Made by a program: the position numbers and the translations under genes. From Bog-532 sp963720945 (GTDB lineage Bacteria > Actinomycetota > Actinomycetes > Streptosporangiales > Streptosporangiaceae): 64,000 bases of DNA. Location of the stretch: NCBI GenBank assembly GCA_963720945.1, contig CAVRHH010000014.1:1-64000 (forward strand), written 5' to 3'. A model generated the notes under the pieces. It did not search any database and had not been told where the DNA came from. It was given only the letters and a program-made list of their open reading frames with translations. Shown here in pieces: positions 26,671 through 34,208 of this stretch (its first letter is position 1; each line of letters opens with the position of its first letter).

Positions 26671-26694
26671 CTGATGATGAATTACAAGACTGAT
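26671..26694 (+). promoter_or_regulatory. Candidate operator/promoter, site B
   Basis: CTGATGATGAATTACAAGAC then TGAT: CTGAT twice at 19-base spacing, with ATTACAA between, nearly the same as site C. TTGGCA at 26650-26655 lies 21 bases before the first CTGAT, exactly as TTGACA does at site C. It points toward the truncated P-type ATPase. Confidence 0.45.
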
Positions 26695-26696
26695 TA

Positions 26697-27852
26697 ATGG
26701 ATTCAATAACGAGGCCGCAGGAGCCGAACACGACGCCGCATCCGATCCCCGGCATCGTCGACCCACCCCGTCCCACCGCCAAGGCGTCGATCGCGACGGC
26801 CAGGAGGGCTGGCATCCGGGTCCGGATGATCACCGGGGATCACGCGGTGACCGCGGCCGCGGTCGCGGGGCAGCTGGGCATCGACGGGGCGGTGCTGACC
26901 GGGGAGCAGTTCGGTGCGATGAGCGATCAGGAGGCGCTGACCAGGATCGAGGACGTCGGCGTGATCGCCCGGGTCAGCCCGGAGCACAAGGTCCGCCTGG
27001 TCGGCGTCCTCAGGGGCAAGGCCAGATCGTGGCCATGACCGGGGATGGCGTCAACGACGCGCCGGCGGTGAAGAAGGCCGACATCGGGATCGCGATGGGC
27101 ACCGGCACCGAGGTGACCCAGGAAGCCGCGGTGATGATCCTGACCGACGACAACTTCTCCACCATCGTCAAGGCCGTCGAACTGGGCCGCGGGCTGTATG
27201 ACAACCTCGCCCGGTACATCCGGTTCCAGATGGGCGGCCTGTTCGGCTACATCGCCGCGTTCCTCGGCGCCAGCGCCTTCAACATCGCCGAGGGCATACC
27301 GCTCCTTCCGCTGCAGACGCTGTGGGTGAGCTTCACCATGCTGTCCATTCAGTCGGTCGGGCTCGGGTACAGCAAGCCCGCTGCCGGGCTGATGGACCGC
27401 CCGCCCCTGCCGCCCAGCCGGCCGATCCTGACCCGCGCGCTCATTATCTGGCTCGCTTTCGTGGGCCTGCTGATGGCGATCGGCACCCTGAGCGTGATAG
27501 CTGGGCGGAGCAGGTGCACGGGCTCGCCGTCGCCCGGACCATGGGCATGGTCACGTTCGCGCTGTTCACCTTGTTCTTCTCGATCGAGTCCAAAGACGAA
27601 CGGGACTCGGCGTTCTCCCTCGACACCTTTTCCGACAAGACGTTCCGCATCACGACCGGCGGATCCTTCGTCCTGCTGGTCCTGTCCACCGTCCTGGACA
27701 TCTTCCACAGGGTGATGAAGACCGTCACGCTCGACGTCCGGCAATGGCTGATCTGCACCGCCGTGGCCCTGTCGGTCGTCGCGGCCGCCGAGATCCGCAA
27801 AGCAATCCTGCGGCGGACCGCCGCGCCGCCGGGGATGCCGGTCAGCCGGTGA
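26697..27852 (+). pseudogene. C-terminal part of a P-type cation ATPase, truncated and frameshifted
   Basis: Starting after a non-homologous ~18-codon leader, the reading runs GIVDPPRPTAKASIATARRA, RVRMITGDHAVT, then shifts frame near 27020 to VAMTGDGVNDAPAVKKADIG and IAMGTGTEVTQEAAVM. Membrane helices follow (PLLPLQTLWVSFTMLSIQSV), and it shifts again near 27505 to the last helices. The actuator domain, first four helices and the phosphorylated DKTGT are absent, so no pump activity is possible. Both shifts look like single missing bases (aaggccag; atagctggg), but the 5' truncation is real. Confidence 0.85.
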
Positions 27853-28510
27853 CCTCGAGTTCGTCGCGGATGTCGACCACCCCGCGGGCCATCAACGCGG
27901 CGCCGACCACCGCGTCGTGTTCGGCCCAGGTGCGGACATGACCGGTCAGCGTGATGACGCCGTCCTTGGTGTCCGCCTTCACGTCGCTGCCGTCGGGGAC
28001 CGCCGCGGAGCGGTCCAGTGCCTCCTGGACGTGCAGGTCGACGTCGATCGGATCGATGACATAGCTGATCTCGACGTCGTTGATGACGTTGCGGACACCG
28101 GCCAGGCCTGCCACGGCCGCCTCGGCGGCAGCGCGCTCCGTGCCGTAGGGCACGGTCCCGGTCAGGGTGATGTCGCCGTCCTCGGCGGTCGCCTCCACGC
28201 TGTCCGGCACGGTGACGTTCTGGGCGAGGGCGTTGTTCGCCGCGGTGGCCAGCTTCACGTCATCGCGGTAGGCGCCTTCCGGCAGCACCACCTCCAGCTG
28301 GTTGTGCACGCCGGTTACCCCGGCGACCCGCCGCGCGGCGGCGGCCGCCTCCAGGTACTGGGGGTAGCTGGGCACGGTGCCGGTAAGCGTGACATCGCCG
28401 ACGATGTTCCTGACTGCGATGTGCGTGGCGTCGACCCCCGGGTCGAAGCCGAGCTCCTTTTCGACCGCCGCGCGGACGTCCTTGGTCTTGCGCACTGGGT
28501 CCTTGTCCAC
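27842..28510 (-). CDS. BON-domain protein (three domains, OsmY-like)
   Basis: 222 residues from GTG 28510 (GAAGGA 9 bases upstream). Three BON repeats: residues ~10-75 (VRNIVGDVTLTGTVPSYPQY), ~80-150 (VEATAEDGDITLTGTVPYGT) and ~155-222 (VKADTKDGVITLTGHVRTWA), each with the conserved GxVxLxGxV and a V.GV..V end. BON domains bind phospholipids or bridge protein partners; OsmY-like members are stress-induced, often periplasmic, but no signal peptide is visible here. Convergent with the ATPase remnant (11-base overlap). Confidence 0.85.
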   Translation of the reverse strand: MDKDPVRKTKDVRAAVEKELGFDPGVDATHIAVRNIVGDVTLTGTVPSYPQYLEAAAAARRVAGVTGVHNQLEVVLPEGAYRDDVKLATAANNALAQNVTVPDSVEATAEDGDITLTGTVPYGTERAAAEAAVAGLAGVRNVINDVEISYVIDPIDVDLHVQEALDRSAAVPDGSDVKADTKDGVITLTGHVRTWAEHDAVVGAALMARGVVDIRDELEVTG

Positions 28511-28805
28511 TTGCCTGAATCCTTCCCAGGCGGTTGAGGCTTGCCACTCGTTCGGCGACGCTATTGTCTCGCCCGGCGGCCCGTAAGGGACCAAGGGCCC
28601 TGGCGAACGGGGACCGATAGTCCTAGCCCTCCTGATGGCAGGCGAAGACGGTGGACTTCGATGTGAAGAGGCCTCCGGGCAGCGCCGCGTGCCGCGCGGG
28701 TCACCAGCGTGAGAACGCTCGCAGACGGCGGCTCGCTGAGCAGCAGCCTCATGGTCCAGGGCCAAGCAGGTGCGCTCGTTGAGGCTCCGAAGCCAGGAGA
28801 CGGTC

Positions 28806-29096
28806 GTGAGCAAACATCCCAGGCGCGAGTCGCCGGCGAAGGCCGCAAAGGCCCAGGCGGAGGCAAGGACCCAGGCGAAGGCCGCAAGGGCCCAGGCGGA
28901 GGCCGCGCAGGCCCAGGCCGACCTGGCCGAGGCTGAGGCGAAGGTGGCTAAGGAGCAGGACGCGGCCATCGCTAGGGCCTTGCAGGAGGACGATGAGGCA
29001 CGCCGGCAAGCGGACCTGATGGAGGTTGCTGAGAAAGAGGCCGAGACCGTGCCGGACTGGCCACCCGACCCACCGGCCGGGCGAGGATCTGGCTGA
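28806..29096 (+). CDS. Small Ala/Lys/Glu-rich coiled-coil protein
   Basis: 96 residues from GTG 28806 (GGAG 5 bases upstream): SKHPRRESPAKAAKAQAEAR, then heptad-like AQAEAAQAQADLAEAEAKVA, ending in a Pro-rich tail. Almost uninterrupted helix prediction by eye. The last ~10 codons overlap the monooxygenase remnant on the other strand, so the natural C-terminus may have been replaced. Family not known. The low-complexity composition makes the call uncertain. 28511-28805 upstream shows nothing recognisable. Confidence 0.45.
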   Translation: MSKHPRRESPAKAAKAQAEARTQAKAARAQAEAAQAQADLAEAEAKVAKEQDAAIARALQEDDEARRQADLMEVAEKEAETVPDWPPDPPAGRGSG

Positions 29097-29377
29097 GCGC
29101 GGCAGCAAGGACGGCCCGGGGGTCGCTGGCGCCGGCCTGGTGCCGCCAGGCGATGAACCGGTCCGGGCGGATCAGGAGCACGCCGTCGCTGGCGATCTGG
29201 CGGTGGCGCAGCCAGGCGCAGCGCGGGTCGTGGTAGTCGCCGTCGAGATGGCCGATCCGCAGCGCGTCCAGCGGGACGCCCGCGCACCACGTAGTGGCGG
29301 CCGGAGGCGTTATCGCGGATGCTGGCCCGCACGCCCTCGCCGTCTTGCCCGAGGCCGGTCAGCTCATGGCCGATCGC
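29085..29377 (-). pseudogene. Flavin-dependent aromatic hydroxylase remnant
   Basis: Two pieces of a PheA/PHBH-type flavin monooxygenase. 29377-29280 reads HELTGLGQDGEGVRASIRDN then ASGRHYVVRG (middle of the enzyme). 29281-29085 in another frame reads GVPLDALRIGHLDGDY, LRHRQIASDGVLLIRPDRF, IAWRHQAGASDP and AALSQILARP (the C-terminal end). The region between, including the second FAD motif GDAAH, is deleted. No start or intact domain remains. Confidence 0.6.
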
Positions 29378-29785
29378 TTCTTTGCCGGCCTGCCCGACCT
29401 GACCCGGCGGCCCGGGCGCCCCGCGCAGCACCTGGCCAGGGTGGTGTCGGCCGTCGTCGGCACGCTCCAGCGCCACCCGGACTTCCTCCGGCTGCTGATC
29501 GTCTTCGCCGTGCAGCCCCCCGCCGCGGGTGAGGGAGAGATCCAGGCCGTCGTCTGCCGGGTCCGCGGGCACGCGCTGGAGCTCCTGCGGGCGCAGATCG
29601 CGGCCGCGTTCGGCGACGATCCGCGGAGCCCGGTCACTGACCGGCTCGCGCGGTTCGCGCTCGCCGCCATCGACGGCGCGTTCGTGGCCGGCCAGACCGA
29701 CCGCGGGGCCACGCTGGAGTTGCTGCTCCAGCCGCTCGCGCCCTCGCTCGTGGCGTCCCGCCGGGCCCTGCTGGCCGGAAGCTGA
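29368..29785 (+). pseudogene. TetR regulator remnant (ligand domain only)
   Basis: The C-terminal domain of a TetR protein: RPAQHLARVVSAVVGTLQRH, PDFLRLLIVFAVQPPAAGEG, FALAAIDGAFVAGQTDRG, then stop TGA. The DNA-binding N-terminus is missing; left of 29368 the sequence belongs to the monooxygenase remnant on the other strand. The preserved open frame is therefore not evidence of function. Confidence 0.6.
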
Positions 29786-30118
29786 GCAGGCCGCCCGTGT
29801 CCGTGGCCGGCCGCGGTGTCAAGCCCCGGGCCGGCCGGGAAACCCCGCTCATTCGGCGGAAAGACTGTTCGGAAACGGCTGCCTGCCTTGTCGGGCTCCC
29901 TCTGCCCCCGGATGACCGACGGTCCGGGTAGACCACACGCATCGCAGCGCCACCCTGGCTAGCCGGTGATCACCGGAGCCCCCGCCGCCAGATGAGCCGG
30001 CGGTGACCAGGGACGTCACTTCTCACATGTCGATGGTGGGGCGCTCGGGCGTGCCCGCCAGCCGCGATGCCCCAGATGCCTGCGCCCGGCAGTGCGGCAT
30101 TCACTCGTGCCATCGCTC
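29786..30118. other. Gene-free stretch before the 30-kb operon
   Basis: No coding pattern recognised on either strand. The composition becomes more AT-rich just before the operon promoter at 30119. Confidence 0.5.
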
Positions 30119-30147
30119 TTGACAATCATCCGATCATTTCTGATAGT
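30119..30147 (+). promoter_or_regulatory. Sigma-70-type promoter of the 30203 operon
   Basis: TTGACA at 30119-30124, 17-base spacer, then GATAGT at 30142-30147: a perfect -35 box with a plausible -10. It is followed by the ribosome site AAGGAG (30191-30196) and ATG 30203, so a ~50-base leader is expected. The candidate operator site C overlaps the -10. Confidence 0.65.
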
Positions 30148-30163
30148 TTATTACAAAACTGAT
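30140..30163. promoter_or_regulatory. Candidate operator, site C, overlapping the -10 box
   Basis: CTGATAGTTTATTACAAAAC then TGAT: two CTGAT elements 19 bases apart, nearly the same as site B (26671). Overlap with the promoter implies repression. Confidence 0.5.
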
Positions 30164-30202
30164 GAATCCTGACAGTAGGTTGGGACGCGAAAGGAGCTGA
30201 TC

Positions 30203-31357
30203 ATGATGAAACAGGACAGCCAGACGGAGGTCCTGGCCGGCGTGGGTCAGGCCCAGGACCCGCATCGCTCGCTGCACAGCGAGACCGGGGCGCGGCCCGG
30301 GGAACACCCCGGGCGGTCGGGCAATCCCCTGGTCAAGGTGGCCGGGCTGGCGTGGCTGGAGTTCGACAAGCCGGACCTGGACCGCGCCGAGCGGTTCGGC
30401 ACCGACTTCGGCTTCGCCGTGGCCGACCGGACCCCCGAGACGCTGCTGCTGCGCGGCCGGCAGGCGAGCGCGGCGTGCCTGGTGATCCGCCGCGGTCCGC
30501 AGCCCCGTTTCGCCGGGGTCGCGTTCCAGGCGGCGGCCCGGGACGACCTCGACCGGCTGGCCCGCGGTACCGGCGGGACGGTCACCGCGCACTGGGGCGG
30601 GCACGCCGTCCTGCTGCGTGACCCGAGCGGGTTCCCGGTGCGGGTGGTGCACGGCGTCACGGAACTGGCGGCGCTGCCCGAACGGGCCCCGCTGCCGCTG
30701 AACTTCGGCTCCGGGCCGACCCGCGTCAACGCCACTCAGCGGCCGGCCCGGCGGCCGGCGGAGATCCAGCGGCTAGGCCACGTGGTGCTGGGCACCACCC
30801 GGTTCCGCGCGGCGCTGGACTGGTACCTGGACACGCTCGGGCTGATCGTCAGCGACTTCCTGTACCTGGACGGGCAGCGCGACCGCGGGCCCGCGATGGC
30901 GTTCATCCGCTGCGACCTGGGCAGCGTCCCCGCCGACCACCACACCCTGGCCATGGCCCTGCAGCCGCACACCGGCTACGTGCACTCGGCCTATGAGCTC
31001 ACCGACCTGGACGAGGTCGCCGCCAGCGGGGAATACCTGCGCGAGCGCGGCTACCGGCACGCGTGGGGCCTGGGCCGGCACATCCAGGGCAGCCAGATCT
31101 TCGACTACTGGCGTGACCCGGACCGGGCGATGTTCGAGCACTACACCGACGGCGACGTGTTCGACGCCGCGATGGAGCCCGGCTGGGCCCCGCTGTCGGC
31201 CAGCGGCCTGGCCCAGTGGGGCCCGAGGGCGACCGCGGAGTTCACCGGCACCAACGACCCGCGCGTCGTCGTGGCGGCGATCAAGGCCCTCCGGGACAAG
31301 GGCAACGAGATAGACATGGCCGCGCTGCGCGGCCTGATCAAGGCGATGAGCTCATGA
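30203..31357 (+). CDS. Extradiol ring-cleavage dioxygenase-like VOC protein
   Basis: 384 residues, two VOC modules after a ~45-residue N-terminal extension. The C-terminal module carries a complete 2-His-1-carboxylate site: H193 (LGHVVLGT), H261 (YVHSAYELTD) and E312 (MFEHYTDG), so an active Fe(II) or Mn(II) dioxygenase of the 2,3-dihydroxybiphenyl/catechol 2,3-dioxygenase type is likely. The catechol substrate is unknown. First gene of a five-gene overlapping operon; the ATGA overlap at 31354 couples it to the FAA hydrolase. Confidence 0.82.
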   Translation: MMKQDSQTEVLAGVGQAQDPHRSLHSETGARPGEHPGRSGNPLVKVAGLAWLEFDKPDLDRAERFGTDFGFAVADRTPETLLLRGRQASAACLVIRRGPQPRFAGVAFQAAARDDLDRLARGTGGTVTAHWGGHAVLLRDPSGFPVRVVHGVTELAALPERAPLPLNFGSGPTRVNATQRPARRPAEIQRLGHVVLGTTRFRAALDWYLDTLGLIVSDFLYLDGQRDRGPAMAFIRCDLGSVPADHHTLAMALQPHTGYVHSAYELTDLDEVAASGEYLRERGYRHAWGLGRHIQGSQIFDYWRDPDRAMFEHYTDGDVFDAAMEPGWAPLSASGLAQWGPRATAEFTGTNDPRVVVAAIKALRDKGNEIDMAALRGLIKAMSS

Positions 31358-32322
31358 GCGCCCGCCTGGCCCGCACCGCCGACGGATGGTGGACGGTCAC
31401 CCCGGCCGGGCTGGTCCAGCTGGACCTGCCCGGCGCCACGACCGCCGGGCTGCTCGCCGACCGCACAGCTCTGACCGCGGCCATCGAGGCCGCGCAGGCC
31501 ACCGCGGCCGCTGCGCCGCGGGATGCGGTGCCCGCGGAGTCGCTGGACCTGCTCAGCCCGGTGACCGCACCGGCACGGGTGGTGGCGCAGGCGGTGAACT
31601 ACCGGTCCCACGCGACCGACTCCGGGCTGGACCCGGACACGGTCCCGGCGGCGTTCTTCCGCAAGGCCTCGCACTCCATCACCGGCCCGGCCGGGGACAT
31701 CATCCGCCCCGAGGGGGCCGGGTTCCTGGACTACGAGGTCGAGCTCGGCCTGGTCATCGGGGCGGACCTGCCGGTCGGCACCACCGTGACCGACGCGGAT
31801 CTGGGCCGCTACGTCGCCGCGCTGGTGGTCGCCGACGACGTCAGCGCCCGGCAGATCCAGCTCACCAAGACCCAGTTCTACGAGTCCAAGTCCTATCCCA
31901 CGTTTACCCCGGTGGGCCCGTGGCTGACCCTGGTGGACGCGGCCGACCTGGCCCGGCTGGGCTCGCTGCGGCTGACGCTGCGCGTCAACGGCGAGGTGCG
32001 GCAGGACAGCACCGGGGCGGACATGATCGTCGGGCCTGCGCGGGCGCTGACCGTGCTCTCCCGGTTCCAGCCGATGGCACCGGGGGATCTGCTGCTGACC
32101 GGCACCCCCGGCGGCACCGCGCTGAAGGCACCGGCCAAGATCGCCGGAATGATCGCCGGGCTGCTGCCCCCCGCTACCCGGTGGAGGCTGTTCTTCAACC
32201 GGGAGGCGGGCAACTCCCGCTACCTGCGTGACGGTGACGTGATCACCGCGACGATCGCCTCCCCCGGCGGGGGACTCGACCTCGGCACGCAGCGCAACAC
32301 CGTCGTCGGGAAGACGTCATGA
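31354..32322 (+). CDS. Fumarylacetoacetate hydrolase-family protein
   Basis: 322 residues. A variable N-terminus is followed by the FAH fold: RVVAQAVNYRSHATDSGL, FFRKASHSITGPAGDIIRP, LDYEVELGLVIG (metal-binding Glu residues), VADDVSARQIQ and LLLTGTPGGTALKAP. Members hydrolyse or decarboxylate 2-oxo acids from ring cleavage. In this operon it probably processes the dioxygenase product. Overlaps both neighbours by 4 bases. Confidence 0.88.
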   Translation: MSARLARTADGWWTVTPAGLVQLDLPGATTAGLLADRTALTAAIEAAQATAAAAPRDAVPAESLDLLSPVTAPARVVAQAVNYRSHATDSGLDPDTVPAAFFRKASHSITGPAGDIIRPEGAGFLDYEVELGLVIGADLPVGTTVTDADLGRYVAALVVADDVSARQIQLTKTQFYESKSYPTFTPVGPWLTLVDAADLARLGSLRLTLRVNGEVRQDSTGADMIVGPARALTVLSRFQPMAPGDLLLTGTPGGTALKAPAKIAGMIAGLLPPATRWRLFFNREAGNSRYLRDGDVITATIASPGGGLDLGTQRNTVVGKTS

Positions 32323-34208
32323 ACGCCGCCGAAACCCGGCCGCTGCCGGAGTCGGTCTACCAGCTGCTGCTGGACGCCGCCCGCACCTGGCCCGACGGCA
32401 TCGCCACGCAATGGATCCCGGACCTGGGAGATTACACCCGTTGCCTGGCCTGGACCTACGCCGAGCTGGCCGGCACGGTGACCCGCGTCGCCAACGCGCT
32501 GACCACGCTGGGGGTGCGGCGCACGGACGCGGTGACGCTGGCCAGCGTCAACACCTCGATGCTGTACGCCGCCACCCTGGCCGCGCAGGCCGTCGGGATC
32601 GCCGCCCCGGTCAACCCGGCGCTGTCTGGCGAGCGGATCGCCGAACTGATCCGCCGGACGGGATCCCGGGTCCTCGTCACGGCCGGGCCTGAGCTGGACC
32701 CGCAGCTGTGGCAGCGGCTGCTCGGCGTGGCCCGCCAGGCGGGGATGACCGCCGTCCTCGCGCTGCGGCCCGACGGCGTACACGGCGACCCGCCCGCCCT
32801 GACCGGTGAGGATGCCGCGAACGGCCGCGGGCCGGCCGTGGCCTACCTGGACGACGTGATCGACGGGCAGCCGTCCGGCCACCTGGCCGGCGCCGAACCG
32901 CCGTCGGCGGGGGACCTCGCGGCGTTCGTGCACACCGGGGGGACCACCGGCGCCCCGAAGATCGCCGCGCACACCCATGCCAATCAGCTCGCCTGCGGCC
33001 AGGGGATCGCGGTGTGCAGCGGGCTGGCGCACGGCGAGGGGGTGCTGGGCGGGCTGCCGCTGTTCCACGTCAACGCCCTGGTCGTCACCGGCATCGCACC
33101 GATGTTCAGTGGCACCCGGGTGGTGTGGCCGGGCCCGGCGGGCTACCGGGATCCGGCCCTGTATGCCCGGTTCTGGACGATCATCGAGCGCTACCGGATC
33201 GCCGCGATGTCCGCCGTTCCCACCGTCTACTCCCACCTGGCTCAGGTCCCGGTCGACGCCGACATCAGCTCGCTGCGGCTGCCGATCGTGGGCGCGTCCC
33301 CGCTGCCGACCTCGGTACGCGAGGCCTTCGCCGCTCACACCGGGCGGCCTCTGCTGGAGGGTTACGGGCTTACCGAGGCCACCTGCGCCAGCACCTGGAC
33401 GAGGCCGGGCGAGGAACGGCCCGGGTCGGTCGGCCGGGTCCTGCCCGGGCAGCAGATCAAGGCCGTCCGGATCGGCGACGACGGGTCCTGGACCGACTGC
33501 GTGCCCGGTCAGACCGGCGTGCTGGTGATCGGCGGGCCTGCCGTGTTCGCCGGCTACATCACCGGCCCGGGCGGCGACGGTCCCCGGGTGAGCCGGGACG
33601 GCGTCGTCCGGGACGGCTGGCTGAACAGCGGGGACCTCGGCAGCGTCGACGCCGACGGCTTCGTCTGCCTCACCGGCCGGGCCAAGGACCTCATCATCCG
33701 CGGCGGCCACAACATCGACCCCCGGGTGATCGAGGAAGCGCTGCTGCGTCATCCCGCCGTCACCGCCGCCGCGGCCGTCGGCCGCCCGGACCAGCACTCC
33801 GGCGAGGTCCCGGTGGCCTACGTCGTCCCCGCCGGACCCGGCCGGTTCGACGAGGCGGAACTGCTGGCCTGGGCCGGCACCGCCATCGGCGAGCCCGCCG
33901 CCCGGCCCAAGCACATCTATCCCATCACCCAGATCCCGGTCACCGCGGTGGGCAAGCACTTCAAGCCCGCGCTGACCGCCGACGCTGCCGTCCGCGCCAT
34001 CACCGAGGCCCTGGCTGCGGCGGGCGTGGCGGGCGCCCAGGCCACCGCGGCCCACGAAAACGGACGGCCGGTCGTCACCGTGACCGGCGCCGACCCCGGT
34101 CGGGTCCGCGACGCCGTCGCCGGATTCACCCTCACCGTCCGCTCCGGGCCGTCACCCGGCTCCCCAGACCGCCCCGAAGTGACCCGCAGAAAGGGGACAC
34201 GACCATGA
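32319..34208 (+). CDS. Acyl-CoA synthetase (AMP-binding)
   Basis: 629 residues. The adenylate-forming motifs are all seen: A3 FVHTGGTTGAPKIAAHTHAN, A5 EGYGLTEATCAS, A7 DGWLNSGDLG, A8 GRAKDLIIRGGHNIDP, and the A10 lysine in VGKHFKPAL. It activates a carboxylate (probably an aryl or acyl acid from the pathway) to its CoA thioester. Substrate not deducible. The C-terminal ~65 residues after A10 are an extra tail. Stop overlaps the next ATG. Confidence 0.9.
   Translation: MNAAETRPLPESVYQLLLDAARTWPDGIATQWIPDLGDYTRCLAWTYAELAGTVTRVANALTTLGVRRTDAVTLASVNTSMLYAATLAAQAVGIAAPVNPALSGERIAELIRRTGSRVLVTAGPELDPQLWQRLLGVARQAGMTAVLALRPDGVHGDPPALTGEDAANGRGPAVAYLDDVIDGQPSGHLAGAEPPSAGDLAAFVHTGGTTGAPKIAAHTHANQLACGQGIAVCSGLAHGEGVLGGLPLFHVNALVVTGIAPMFSGTRVVWPGPAGYRDPALYARFWTIIERYRIAAMSAVPTVYSHLAQVPVDADISSLRLPIVGASPLPTSVREAFAAHTGRPLLEGYGLTEATCASTWTRPGEERPGSVGRVLPGQQIKAVRIGDDGSWTDCVPGQTGVLVIGGPAVFAGYITGPGGDGPRVSRDGVVRDGWLNSGDLGSVDADGFVCLTGRAKDLIIRGGHNIDPRVIEEALLRHPAVTAAAAVGRPDQHSGEVPVAYVVPAGPGRFDEAELLAWAGTAIGEPAARPKHIYPITQIPVTAVGKHFKPALTADAAVRAITEALAAAGVAGAQATAAHENGRPVVTVTGADPGRVRDAVAGFTLTVRSGPSPGSPDRPEVTRRKGTRP

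Noticed and set aside
28511..29572. N-terminal extension of the BON protein frame to 576 codons
   Set aside because: Only the last 222 codons match BON domains, a ribosome site precedes GTG 28510, and the upstream part is low-complexity plus remnant sequence.
33014..34204. N-terminal extension of the flavin hydroxylase frame to 1020 codons
   Set aside because: This part is the out-of-frame shadow of the acyl-CoA synthetase; the FAD motif begins just after ATG 34205.
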